Positions 54,090-62,986 of a DNA stretch of 64,000 nucleotides are shown here, piece by piece. The stretch is from positions 189,192-253,191 of the forward strand of contig CAZLGW010000004.1 of assembly GCA_964559125.1 (NCBI GenBank), given 5' to 3'. The position numbers and the translations under genes are program-made. The notes under the pieces were generated by a model that was given only the letters and a program-made list of their open reading frames with translations, made no database searches and was not told the origin of the DNA. Position 1 is the first letter of the stretch, and each line of letters opens with the position of its first letter. Source of the DNA: Ravibacter sp964559125 (GTDB taxonomy: Bacteria > Bacteroidota > Bacteroidia > Cytophagales > Spirosomataceae).

Positions 54090-55919
54090 ATGCGTAGCGC
54101 CTGTTTTCTGCTCCTGTCTTTGCTTTATACATTTACCCTCCCGGGGCAGATCTACCCTAAAGACAGCCTTGAAACAGAGTTTCGTCGCCTGAAGAATCTC
54201 GCGCCGTCGGCAGTACGCGATAGCATGCTGATGTCCACTCTCAACCACCTCGCCCCTTACGATCACGGACAAAGCCAATACAGCTATATCGATTCATTGA
54301 AGCACTACGCCCAACAGACCCGAAACGAGAGAGGGATGTTTCTTTACGACGTGTGGCTGGGAAACCATCTTGCATTAAGTGGTGAGCACGCCGAAGGTAT
54401 GAAACTGCTCAGCAACGCCGCCGAAGGGTTGGAAAAGAGAGGTTGCTATGGCGAAGCCGCCTTTGCCAATCTGCGGATAGGATCTATGGATATTTTTATG
54501 CATATCAGCACCCGGAGCCCTATCGATCCGCTTATGTACTATGAGAAAGCGCTTGCCCTGGCCGAAAAGGGGAAAGACATTACGGCGCAGATCCGGGCAT
54601 ACACTTACCTGAATTCTTACTATCTCGAAAAGGAGAAAATGCCCCGTAAGGCATTTGAGATCTCGCAAAAAGGGGTTCAACTGATCAGGGAAACCGGGCA
54701 TGGACGATCCATCTGGTTTGCCTTCCACCGGTCTTTAGGCGCTGCGTATTTATTGCTGGGGGACGGAGAAAAAGCCAGGGCCCAGTTTGACAGCAGTCTC
54801 CTGATGGCCCGGAAATACTCCGTCGATAAAAGAAATACAATCCTTCGCACCGAGAGCGATATCTGCCGGAAAATGGCTGCCTTCGCGCTGAAGAAAGAGC
54901 AATTCGACAAGGCGCTGGATTATTCGCGTAAAGGGCGGGAAGCTATCGCTTTATGGGTAAACGGAGTGCTGAGCGCCGACGCAGTTAAAATTACTGCAGA
55001 GCTCCTGGAGGTAAGCTATCTCGCCAGCAAGAAGAGCAACCGTCCCGACTCGGCTTTATACTTCCTCGAAGAGCTCAACGCCGCTAAAAGCCAGATCATA
55101 CATGGCGAGCAGGACAAGGCTTACCTCGACCTCAGCGTCAAATATGAAACCGAACAGAATAAATTAAGGATCGCGACGCTGAAAAACGAGAACCTGAAAA
55201 ACCGGAACCTTATTTTCGGCGGTATCGCCGTATTGCTTCTGACTATTCTGGGCACAGTGCTCTGGTCGAACCACAGGCTGCGTATAAAGAACCGTGAGAT
55301 CAACCAGGCTCTTCTGAGAGGGCAGATGAGCGAGCGCGACCGTATCGCGGCCAACCTTCACGACAACTTGGGCAGCATGCTCAGCGCGATAAAGTGGAAT
55401 CTCCAATCGATGGAACAGGCCAATCCCCGCGACCCCGGAAACCCCGGCTATAAGCGGCTGGAAAGCATGCTGACCAACCTCTATGACGAAGTCCGGGAGC
55501 TCTCTCACAACATGACCTCGAGGGTAGTCCGCGAGAACGGGCTCGGGGAGGCCCTGAAACTCATGACGACCAACCTGAACGAAACGGGCAAAACCCGGTT
55601 TGAACTCTCGTTTTCCGGCCCCTTACCCCCGTTTGACAACGAATACGCCCATGCGTTATACAGCATTATCTCAGAACTCTGTACCAATATCCTGAAACAT
55701 GCCCGGGCTTCCGACGCTTCGATCCGCTTCGAAACTGCAAAAAATCTGCTGACTGTCGAAGTAGAAGATAATGGCATCGGCATAAGCATTCACAACGGAA
55801 AAAGGGGAAACGGTCTGAAAAATATCATGCAGCGGGCCGCCGTGCTCGGAGGCCATATCCAAGTTGACCCACGCCAGCCCGCGGGGACGCTGATAACTAT
55901 TCAAATCCCGCTCAAATGA
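54090..55919 (+). CDS. Sensor histidine kinase, TPR-like sensor + HisKA_3
   Basis: Protein of 609 residues. A short N-terminal signal, an extracytoplasmic TPR-like helical region (about residues 20-370), one membrane segment (GGIAVLLLTILGTVLW, near 378), then a HisKA_3 dimerisation domain with His424 (RIAANLHDNLGSML) and a HATPase domain (SELCTNILKHARAS, VEDNGIGIS, end QPAGTLITIQIPLK). This is the NarX-like class that pairs with the LuxR-type regulator just upstream. Confidence 0.93.
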   Translation: MRSACFLLLSLLYTFTLPGQIYPKDSLETEFRRLKNLAPSAVRDSMLMSTLNHLAPYDHGQSQYSYIDSLKHYAQQTRNERGMFLYDVWLGNHLALSGEHAEGMKLLSNAAEGLEKRGCYGEAAFANLRIGSMDIFMHISTRSPIDPLMYYEKALALAEKGKDITAQIRAYTYLNSYYLEKEKMPRKAFEISQKGVQLIRETGHGRSIWFAFHRSLGAAYLLLGDGEKARAQFDSSLLMARKYSVDKRNTILRTESDICRKMAAFALKKEQFDKALDYSRKGREAIALWVNGVLSADAVKITAELLEVSYLASKKSNRPDSALYFLEELNAAKSQIIHGEQDKAYLDLSVKYETEQNKLRIATLKNENLKNRNLIFGGIAVLLLTILGTVLWSNHRLRIKNREINQALLRGQMSERDRIAANLHDNLGSMLSAIKWNLQSMEQANPRDPGNPGYKRLESMLTNLYDEVRELSHNMTSRVVRENGLGEALKLMTTNLNETGKTRFELSFSGPLPPFDNEYAHALYSIISELCTNILKHARASDASIRFETAKNLLTVEVEDNGIGISIHNGKRGNGLKNIMQRAAVLGGHIQVDPRQPAGTLITIQIPLK

Positions 55920-55953
55920 TGGGGTGATTTAGGAGTGAAAGCATAGGATGGGC

Positions 55954-56418
55954 TTAGGCGCCCAGTAACCGGCTATCCAAAACAAAAGGATCTAATATGG
56001 CTTCGATAACCGTTTGGGAATGAAGAGGGTGAAGCGGGTTGAGCAAAAAATTATGCTCGTCAGGCACAATGACCGATGGCACTTTCAACGCATAATGCCG
56101 GGCATTGCGCACAAAGTCGGCGCCTGTTTTTTGCGTAGCGGCGGGTATGTAGTTTTTTTCATTCCATCCTGCAGGCAACTCGCTTACGGCTAGTTCTTTT
56201 ACGGATGAACCGGGTATCCTGATTTTCGCCAGACAAATATCCTGACCCCCAAGCACATGAAAATTGTGCGCCAGGTATTCAAGGCATGCCAGTGAAATGC
56301 TGCCTGCTGTGTAGAGCAACCGCACACCCTCGGGATTCCAGCGGCCGCCGTATAACCCGGCGCCCGCTCCCGAAAAATCGCGGGTATATTGCCGCCTGCA
56401 CAAACGATACACCAACAT
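55954..56418 (-). CDS. RES-domain toxin (NAD+-degrading)
   Basis: Protein of 154 residues. The RES motif residues are visible: Arg in YGGRWNPEG, Glu in ACLEYLAHNF and Ser in PSVIVPDEHNFLLNP. RES toxins deplete NAD+ and arrest growth. The start shares one base with the stop of the antitoxin gene, the standard order (antitoxin first) for Xre-RES pairs. Confidence 0.92.
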   Translation of the reverse strand: MLVYRLCRRQYTRDFSGAGAGLYGGRWNPEGVRLLYTAGSISLACLEYLAHNFHVLGGQDICLAKIRIPGSSVKELAVSELPAGWNEKNYIPAATQKTGADFVRNARHYALKVPSVIVPDEHNFLLNPLHPLHSQTVIEAILDPFVLDSRLLGA

Positions 56419-56834
56419 CAGGCAAGCACGCCGTGTTGCATACGGCCGATTTGACTCAGCAACCTGCGAACGCCAAAGCTATTGGAAAGCAACTGCTTGG
56501 GTTTGATGCCGCCCAACGCCATGTTTTCGGTATTCATCCAGGCATGAAAGCCCTCGCCGAAAGCGGCTATGCCGGCGCGATATACTTCTTCTATTTCTAA
56601 GATCTTTTCGGTGACAGCCGGCTGAAACATGGTTTTGCGCTTATAGGTATCAATGGAGATGGGAAGGATATTGATAAGCTCGGCTAGGGTAAGCCCCGAC
56701 AACGCCATGATGCGCTGCACATAGCTTTTGGAAATGCTGCGCCCTGCCAGCACAAAATAGTTGGCCGCACCGTAAACAGTCATTGGCTCGTGGAGCACAT
56801 TAAGCTCATTTTCACTGATTTTATATTTTCTCAT
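56418..56834 (-). CDS. Xre-type antitoxin of the RES toxin (MbcA/ParS/Xre, DUF2384)
   Basis: Protein of 138 residues from ATG 56834 (MRKYKISENEL). The N-terminal helix-turn-helix includes SYVQRIMALSGLTLAELINIL; the C-terminal DUF2384 region (EKILEIEEVYRAGIAAFG, then FHAWMNTENMALGG, KQLLSNSFG) binds the RES toxin. It binds its own promoter; candidate sites are the direct repeats at 56840-56873. The gene would be nearly leaderless. Confidence 0.9.
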   Translation of the reverse strand: MRKYKISENELNVLHEPMTVYGAANYFVLAGRSISKSYVQRIMALSGLTLAELINILPISIDTYKRKTMFQPAVTEKILEIEEVYRAGIAAFGEGFHAWMNTENMALGGIKPKQLLSNSFGVRRLLSQIGRMQHGVLA

Positions 56835-56838
56835 ATAG

Positions 56839-56873
56839 CAAATATACACTTTTTTTGGTGTAAATATACACTT
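56839..56873 (-). promoter_or_regulatory. Antitoxin promoter with two direct repeats (AAATATACACTT)
   Basis: AAATATACACTT occurs at 56840-56851 and again at 56862-56873, spaced 22 bases start to start (two helical turns). On the minus strand the first copy forms TATATTTG (56839-56846), a good TAnnTTTG, 5 bases from the antitoxin ATG. The arrangement fits autorepression by the Xre protein. No other gene-sized frame lies in the 389-base gap to 57223. Confidence 0.6.
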
Positions 56874-56978
56874 GTTGTTAAAACCGAATCGGCATCGGGG
56901 AAAGAAAAAGCATAGTTTCGCTGCATGGGAGTTGAAGTATAGTATTTGAAACCTCTGAGGTCCTCTTTTTCACTCTGC

Positions 56979-57013
56979 GGTTCTCTGTGTCCAAAAAGGT
57001 TACACAGAGAACC
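56979..57013. repeat. Intergenic palindrome (GGTTCTCTGTGT ... ACACAGAGAACC)
   Basis: Twelve-base perfect arms (56979-56990 and 57002-57013) with an 11-base loop; the arms extend imperfectly outward to CTCTGCGG/CCACGGAG. It belongs with the palindromes at 1366 and 19551. A further partial copy (GAGAGCCACGGAGG) follows at about 57028. Confidence 0.65.
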
Positions 57014-57222
57014 ACGGAGGATAATAGGAGAGCCACGGAGGTCTACCAAGCGGTAGCCCGCTACAGAAAGATTTGAAAAATAGGCGGTTTTCCGTATATA
57101 CTTTACCGGTTTTCCGGATTGTGGTTGTGGATGGGCATCAGTTTCTTTGTGTAATGTGTGTAAACCAGTTTTTTGTATAAATCTTCTCTTCCTGCCCCTT
57201 TAATTCATATTTCCTATACATT

Positions 57223-58242
57223 ATGAAACGGAAATCTAAAATACCTTACTTCCGAGCAATCAGATTCAATCTTAATTTCAGGAATATCTTAAAGCTTACC
57301 CTTTCCTGGGCTTTTTATTTTTTATGGCTTACCGGTCCGAACGTAAACGCTCAAATGAGTAGTGTACAGGATAAGCTGTTTAAACTAGCGCCTTATAAAA
57401 ACGTATGTCCCTACACCTACAGATCGTTGGAGCTGAATCAGGAAGCCAACAAGCTCGCAAATCAGGGAGCACTTGTTTCTTACGATAAGAACCAGGAAGA
57501 ACTAGCACAGGTTCTACCCAAAGCAATGGTAGAAACCCGAACCGGTTCACCCTGCTGTCAGGCACTGGCAAAGATCGGGTATCCGTGTGGCGGAGCCGCC
57601 GGTACGGAAGGAAACCTGTCAGGTAATGCATCTGACAATAGCCCACCTCCTCCGGATATTTTTGCCATACAATCGGCTGTTGATCAGGCTTTCGATAAGG
57701 CAGATGCCCTGAAGGCGGCCGCACAGGAAGCAGATATCAGCGACGCCCTGGCCGGAAACCTGGACGATGCACGGAAACGGCTTGAAAAACTCTTTGAAAG
57801 CACGGAGGAAAATAAGGCGCCGGCTCCTCTCCCTTTATCGGGTACTTCGCGAAGTATTGAAGCGGCTGATGCCGCCATAAAAGCCCAACGGGCAGAATGG
57901 GAAGAATTTCTCAGGGAATGGGCCAAAGAAAGACAGCGCGACGCCGAGCTGCTGGCCAAAATGGAAAGAGAGCTGGATGCCTTTCTCGCAGGTATGGTCG
58001 GCGAGCTGGCGTCTGCGGTCACAAAAGCACCGTTCGACATTAACAAATACATATTCGGTACGGGCTTGTTCGATAACTTCTATTCCGTAGAAAATATCAC
58101 GCTTAACACCTTCCTGGCCAACGGCCTGCGTCAGCAAGCCTCCAACGTGGTCGCTAATCAAATACTCAAACCCTGGATGCAGCTTCCCGTAGGGCCCAGG
58201 CCTACACAGTTTTTTAATCGTGCGCTAACGTTTAGTAAATAA
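57223..58242 (+). CDS. Secreted helical protein of unknown function
   Basis: Protein of 339 residues with a strong hydrophobic N-terminal segment (about 24-44, WAFYFLWLTGPNVNAQ). The mature part begins with a Cys-containing stretch (VCPYTYRSLEL and SPCCQALAKIGYPCGG), then a proline linker (NSPPPPDIF) and a charged coiled-coil region (about 190-245, for example REWAKERQRDAELLAKMERE). The gene is followed after 8 bases by the chimeric protein gene, so they form a pair. I recognise no family. Base composition is like the host. Confidence 0.75.
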   Translation: MKRKSKIPYFRAIRFNLNFRNILKLTLSWAFYFLWLTGPNVNAQMSSVQDKLFKLAPYKNVCPYTYRSLELNQEANKLANQGALVSYDKNQEELAQVLPKAMVETRTGSPCCQALAKIGYPCGGAAGTEGNLSGNASDNSPPPPDIFAIQSAVDQAFDKADALKAAAQEADISDALAGNLDDARKRLEKLFESTEENKAPAPLPLSGTSRSIEAADAAIKAQRAEWEEFLREWAKERQRDAELLAKMERELDAFLAGMVGELASAVTKAPFDINKYIFGTGLFDNFYSVENITLNTFLANGLRQQASNVVANQILKPWMQLPVGPRPTQFFNRALTFSK

Positions 58243-58250
58243 TCGTGACC

Positions 58251-60527
58251 ATGAAAACCCTCCGGGCCATTTTGTTGATGCTGCTGCTTGCCTCTGGGCA
58301 AGAAGGAAAGGCTCAGGGTCAGGTTGACGACCTTATCCCCCGTGGCATCGACTACCGGGTCTATGATCTGCCGGCAGAAACAAGATCGGTATCAAGCTTT
58401 ACTCCTGTTACAACCGAACTGGTTTCCTATACCGCCGACGGGAAAGTATACCTCGCCAGCGCCGGCTCTAGAGATCACCGGTTGATGTACAGGGCCGCCG
58501 CCGCCGGAATTACCGGGGTTACTCCCTTTACAGGCGTCAAGGACACCTGCCTCGTTCTTTCGCTCGTTACCCCGCGCAAAGCCTATCTGACACGGAGCGA
58601 CGTACTTCCGATGGATACGGCTTCGGCCATAGCCGTACTCCCGTCCGGTATCTACGAACTTCAGAGCTACCAGGGCAAAGCGCTTTTTGCGTATGGAGTT
58701 ACCCGCAAAAACAGTCGGGGTGTAGTATGGAAATATGATCCGGATGGGCCAAGCGTACAATTTGCCGGAAACAGCCCGGTGACAGGATTGGTATTGATCA
58801 GCGATAACGAGCTGTATGTAACCTCCGGGAATGCCCTCTACCACATAAAACAGGGAGCTCCTAAACCTACTTTAATAAAAAAATGGGACGAACCGGTAAC
58901 CGGATTTACCTACGACGCGGAAATGGGGTGGTTCATCTCGCTGACCTCACAAATCGTCAGGTACAGGTCCCTGGATGAGCAAGGTGAAACGCTGGCGCGC
59001 CAGATCAATGGACCGCTTGCCATCAGGGAGGGGCGGCTATTTACACTTTGGAGAGAAAAGAAGAAGATTATTCAGCTCCTTATAAGGAACCAACAAATTT
59101 CAAATGACAAAGAAGGGCCTTCACAGAATACAGCTAAGCTCGCCATTGACCTAGCTCAATTTTTCGCAAATTATAGAGACGCTGATTTAATAGTAGATCG
59201 AGCAATATATCAAGCGGAAAGAATAAGCGAAGCTACGCCAGAAACACGTTTTTTATCTGCAAAATATAAATTTAATTCTATTATACATGAGCAGAGTAGT
59301 ATAATAAATAACATCTCTGTTTTAGATACTACTACTTATCATTATTTATATAAAAAATGGAACGAGCTGGATTCTATTGTAGAAATGTATCATAAAATAA
59401 ATAATTATGAAAATCACAAATATGATAATACTATCTCGGAAATAGACAATATTATAGCTTGGAATTTAGAAAATATGAATTTGATTCAGGGGAGTATAAA
59501 CTATAAAAACTATATAAAATATAAAACTAATTATCTACTTAAAACTCATAGATTCAATACTTTAGATAGCATATATAGTAGAGACTCAGAAATAGATATA
59601 TTAAATGAATATCAAACTATTACGAAAGAATTTGTCTCCAGCTTGGACGATATTAGAGAAAGTTATTTAAAAACATGGAAGGAAATAAAAAGAAATAAGT
59701 CAAATGCATCGTTATATTTAGCTAATCTTCATATACAGAATGTAATTAGTGCTACAAATACTTTTTCGAGTGAGGCTATAAATATTGGTAGCGAGGCCAT
59801 CTCCGGAGCTCTTGCTGGTGTTGAACTAGTTGCCGGTATATTTAACCTAATTAAACAAGGGATAGAAAACAAAAATAAAGTAAAAGATTATACTGAGGAA
59901 AACAGATATATTCATGCCAATTTTGTGTTAAAAGTAATAGCTGTTTATCAAAATAGAATAGGAGAGCTCGTAACCGGTAAAACAAAAAAAGTTTCTAATA
60001 TTATTCATATATTAAAACAAGATATTCCGTTAATAACACCATCAGAAGAAAAAAATACTAATTTAAAAGAGGTTTACTATTTTGTTGTGATACCGCTACG
60101 AAATTATGTAGTAATAAGTAGTCCATTTAAAATTAATAGAAATAACGATGGCAATTGGTCTGATCATTATCTGCTTGATCATCTGTTAAATAATAATGAA
60201 GTATTTACAATTAAATATCCGCCTGTTACTAAAGCTAGTCTCCAAATTGAAGACATATTGCCAAAAAATATAGGAAGTTTAAAAATCTCTAATTTAGGTT
60301 ACTATGAAGATAAAAATATCAATGGTTTTCAAAACATTATGACTTTTAATATTTCTGACAATAAAAAACCAAAAATTGGAAACTATTATATTAACTCTAA
60401 TCCTGAATTATCTCACTTGATGGGGTATTTTTTCTCTGAAAATGAAGCTGAATTAATCATAAATAAAATTGAAAAAATATGCAAAAGCCAAAGTATTGGT
60501 GTTTATAAATTAAAATTGTCTAAATAA
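58251..60527 (+). CDS. Chimeric secreted protein: beta-propeller-like N-terminus, AT-rich helical C-terminus
   Basis: Protein of about 758 residues from ATG 58251 (MKTLRAILLMLLLASG), with a GTG 6 bases earlier. Residues about 25-275 are GC-balanced DNA coding for a propeller-like beta-rich part (YTADGKVYLASAGSRDH, VLPSGIYELQSYQGKALFA, YVTSGNALYHI). From about base 59090 the DNA becomes strongly AT-rich to the end. The C-terminal part is helical, contains a small-residue hydrophobic stretch INIGSEAISGALAGVELVAG (near residue 520) that could insert into membranes, and ends IEKICKSQSIGVYKLKLSK. This looks like a domain replacement behind a conserved secreted front. Toxin-like activity is inferred, not shown. 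Confidence 0.75.
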   Translation: MKTLRAILLMLLLASGQEGKAQGQVDDLIPRGIDYRVYDLPAETRSVSSFTPVTTELVSYTADGKVYLASAGSRDHRLMYRAAAAGITGVTPFTGVKDTCLVLSLVTPRKAYLTRSDVLPMDTASAIAVLPSGIYELQSYQGKALFAYGVTRKNSRGVVWKYDPDGPSVQFAGNSPVTGLVLISDNELYVTSGNALYHIKQGAPKPTLIKKWDEPVTGFTYDAEMGWFISLTSQIVRYRSLDEQGETLARQINGPLAIREGRLFTLWREKKKIIQLLIRNQQISNDKEGPSQNTAKLAIDLAQFFANYRDADLIVDRAIYQAERISEATPETRFLSAKYKFNSIIHEQSSIINNISVLDTTTYHYLYKKWNELDSIVEMYHKINNYENHKYDNTISEIDNIIAWNLENMNLIQGSINYKNYIKYKTNYLLKTHRFNTLDSIYSRDSEIDILNEYQTITKEFVSSLDDIRESYLKTWKEIKRNKSNASLYLANLHIQNVISATNTFSSEAINIGSEAISGALAGVELVAGIFNLIKQGIENKNKVKDYTEENRYIHANFVLKVIAVYQNRIGELVTGKTKKVSNIIHILKQDIPLITPSEEKNTNLKEVYYFVVIPLRNYVVISSPFKINRNNDGNWSDHYLLDHLLNNNEVFTIKYPPVTKASLQIEDILPKNIGSLKISNLGYYEDKNINGFQNIMTFNISDNKKPKIGNYYINSNPELSHLMGYFFSENEAELIINKIEKICKSQSIGVYKLKLSK

Positions 60528-60537
60528 ACATCCAAAA

Positions 60538-60639
60538 ATAAAAGCAATTCTTTTAACGATCATTCTACTATTAGCAAATAAACGCTCTAGTTTAGATCAG
60601 GCATATGAAATCTTGCAAAAAGATATTTTCACTGTATAA
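60538..60639 (+). pseudogene. Vestigial N-terminal copy of the LolA-like gene
   Basis: Reading from 60538 (ATA, not ATG): IKAILLTIILLLANKRSS then LDQAYEILQKDIFTV and a stop. The next gene begins MRTNIITIIILLLARSG and continues DQVFEILQKHILAM. The leader and the DQxxEILQKxI block are clearly homologous. It is a truncated duplicate between two genes of the same strand. Confidence 0.65.
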
Positions 60640-60650
60640 ATAACAATATA

Positions 60651-61490
60651 ATGAGAACGAATATAATCACAATTATCATCTTATTACTAGCACGTAGTGG
60701 ATTTTGCCAAGACCAAGTATTTGAAATTTTACAAAAACATATACTTGCCATGGGGGGAGCTGAATCCCTTCGTAATATAAATTCACTGAGTGCGAAATAT
60801 ATACATATAGATGGTGCATCACAAATGGAACTGGCTACAATTTCATTTGTAAAAGGGGTAGGGACCAGAGAAAATCGTTATCGCCCACCATTTAAACAAG
60901 CATCGAGTAGAGATACTTCAACATTTGCACATGCATTCTATATTATAGTGTATCCAGACACATCGTCAATCGTTATGTTCGACTCGAAGTATGTAGCGGG
61001 AGTAGGTAATAAATATCGACATCATTTTAAAAATAGGAACCTGGACAAAGATACTTTAAACTTCAATTTATACCTGAATAAAGGGTTGCCATTCAATTAT
61101 TTATCAATAATAACTTCATATATTGACAGCATTGACGATTGGGAATTATTAGAAGACAATATTATAGGAGATGAAAAACTGTTCAATATTAAAAACAAAA
61201 AAAACAATTATATCCTTATTATCGACAAGGAAAAATACTTACTAAGAGGTATTGTTTACGAACACTCTAGTATAATTCCAAATGGTACAACAATGACGAT
61301 AAAAGACTATATTAATTTTTTCGACTTTATAATAGTAGAATCAATTCTTATGCCAACCAGAGTCTCTAAATCATCCATTGTTAAGCTACCCGATTTACCA
61401 CCTACGGTTTTAAAAGAGGAGTGGGCGCTATACAATATTCATGTTAATCCAACAATTGATCTCCGAACGTTTCATAAAGAAGGGAACTGA
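60651..61490 (+). CDS. LolA-like secreted protein
   Basis: Protein of 279 residues, AT-rich like the end of its upstream neighbour. Signal peptide MRTNIITIIILLLARSGFC; the mature start VFEILQKHILAMGGAESLRNI matches the ILxKHIxAMGGxxxL opening of LolA-like / outer-membrane-lipoprotein-sorting-type proteins. A beta-rich barrel-like remainder follows (NYILIIDKEKYLLRGIVYEHSS). Its closeness to the chimeric protein, and its duplicate, suggest it could be a protective or delivery partner; this is inference. Confidence 0.68.
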   Translation: MRTNIITIIILLLARSGFCQDQVFEILQKHILAMGGAESLRNINSLSAKYIHIDGASQMELATISFVKGVGTRENRYRPPFKQASSRDTSTFAHAFYIIVYPDTSSIVMFDSKYVAGVGNKYRHHFKNRNLDKDTLNFNLYLNKGLPFNYLSIITSYIDSIDDWELLEDNIIGDEKLFNIKNKKNNYILIIDKEKYLLRGIVYEHSSIIPNGTTMTIKDYINFFDFIIVESILMPTRVSKSSIVKLPDLPPTVLKEEWALYNIHVNPTIDLRTFHKEGN

Positions 61491-61646
61491 CGCTTTAAAA
61501 AGTTTTTCACATGGATCAAATCTATCTGCGAAGAAGATTTTCCAAATGGCAAGAACAAATATAGACATAGACTCCGTTGATATCCGCACCAGGTTAGTGG
61601 GGCTTCCGTAAGGTTGATTGTCTCTCTTTTTTCTCAATATCCCCCT

Positions 61647-61754
61647 ATGCCCACAAACAACACCCATATAAACATGCTTTCCGAGATATCCCTCAACAAA
61701 GTGAAAGGATGGCAGTGGTATTACTATGACGTGGACCTGAATCGGATCGCATAA
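61647..61754 (+). pseudogene. Vestigial N-terminal copy of the SGNH hydrolase gene
   Basis: Reads MPTNNTHINMLSEISLNKVKGWQW, then YYYDVDLNRIA and a stop (35 residues). The intact-looking start downstream has KIEGLKWFYFDVDLNQVF. The W-x-Y/F-Y-F/Y-DVDLN block is shared, so this is a second, truncated duplication in the same locus. The bases up to 61875 contain no other supported gene. Confidence 0.6.
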
Positions 61755-61875
61755 GAGCCTGGTTTCAGGATCATCGCCGGTGCGTGCGAAACTTCCTTAA
61801 ATACCGATAACGAATTAACTATGCCGGGACAACTATATCCCGGAACCTCTTGTAAACCCTAAAATCCGGATTACT

Positions 61876-62975
61876 ATGCCTGAAATTACCGAAGCCGAAT
61901 CGATCCTGATCAAGACCCGGGAACTCTTGCTCAACAAGATAGAGGGATTAAAATGGTTCTATTTCGACGTGGATCTTAACCAGGTTTTTAAGCGGGCGAA
62001 TGAGGAGCCTTTTCTTAAAGGCGCCTCCAAAGTACACGTTTTTTTTTGAGAAGATCAGGTGGGAGTCGGGGCGGTTTGTCTACCAGGGAGATCCGCCGGC
62101 TATGAAAGATGTCCTGGCTGCGGTTTTTACTGTGGCAGACCAGTATCCTATGATCTTCGCTGACCTGGCCCGACGTATTTTCGACCAGAATGCGATCGCC
62201 AACGAGTCGGAGGCCGCCAAAGGATTATTGGGCAGGTTTAACCGGAAAGAGCAGAAGAGGAGAAAGGCAAGGTATCTGAAGAAGATATCCAGGGGGTTCC
62301 GGGCTGACCCCGAGAACATCGTAATACTGGCGGAGGGAGATTCGTGGTTCCAGTATCCACGGTTATTCGGCTTACTCGAGCCGGTTAAGGACATTGTAGA
62401 TTGGCTTATAGAAGATAAACTATATGCGGTTTATAGCCTCGCATACGGAGGCGACTGGCTGTCGAACATTTTTTACCTGGGAGAATACATAGAAATACTT
62501 TTTGCTGGTCCACAACCTGGTGCAGGACAAGAGGTACCGGAATATGCTGACCATCACTCATGGATATGATTTTGCCATTCCTTCCGAAAGCCGTGGCGGG
62601 TTCCTGGTCTCTCTGCAGCGGATTATGAATGCCGCGGTGGGGAACGGCAGGTGGCTGCTATACCCTTTACGAATGAAAGCTATTACCAGCACCGAGGAGC
62701 AAAAGGCCGTTTTATACACCATGATCACCGAAATGAACGAGATGCTCATTAGCCTCGCCAATTACAACGGGTTCCCCAATCTCTTTCACATCGATAACCG
62801 GGGGATTGCCAGGGAATCTGACTGGTTTGACGAACTGCACCTGAAAAGCGGCGCGTTCGGTAAAGTAACGGATTTATATCGCGCTTGTATTAAAGAGAAC
62901 CGCTATACCGCCGGAACCGCTTTTAACAGTGGTCCATTGAAAAAGGTATATAGGCCAGACAACATCAAAGCTTAA
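61876..62975 (+). pseudogene. SGNH/GDSL hydrolase gene broken by frameshifts
   Basis: The start is ATG 61876 (MPEITEAESILIKTRELLL). At a run of nine T (about 62039-62047) the frame ends; with eight T it would continue into EKIRWESGRFVYQGDPP. The second stretch has the block I motif ILAEGDSWFQYPRLFG and YGGDWLSNIF. A second frameshift and small deletion near 62490-62515 destroys the expected GGNDL block; the rest reads LVQDKRYRNMLTITHGYDF and the catalytic DELHLKSG. So nucleophile and Asp-x-x-His are both present, in different frames. Either a genuine pseudogene or assembly errors. Confidence 0.75.
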
Positions 62976-62986
62976 CCGAAAGGCCT

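Noticed and set aside
59090..61490. AT-rich stretch as a prophage or insertion sequence
   Set aside because: No integrase, transposase, terminal inverted repeats or structural phage gene is visible; the AT-rich DNA is coding within an intact frame.
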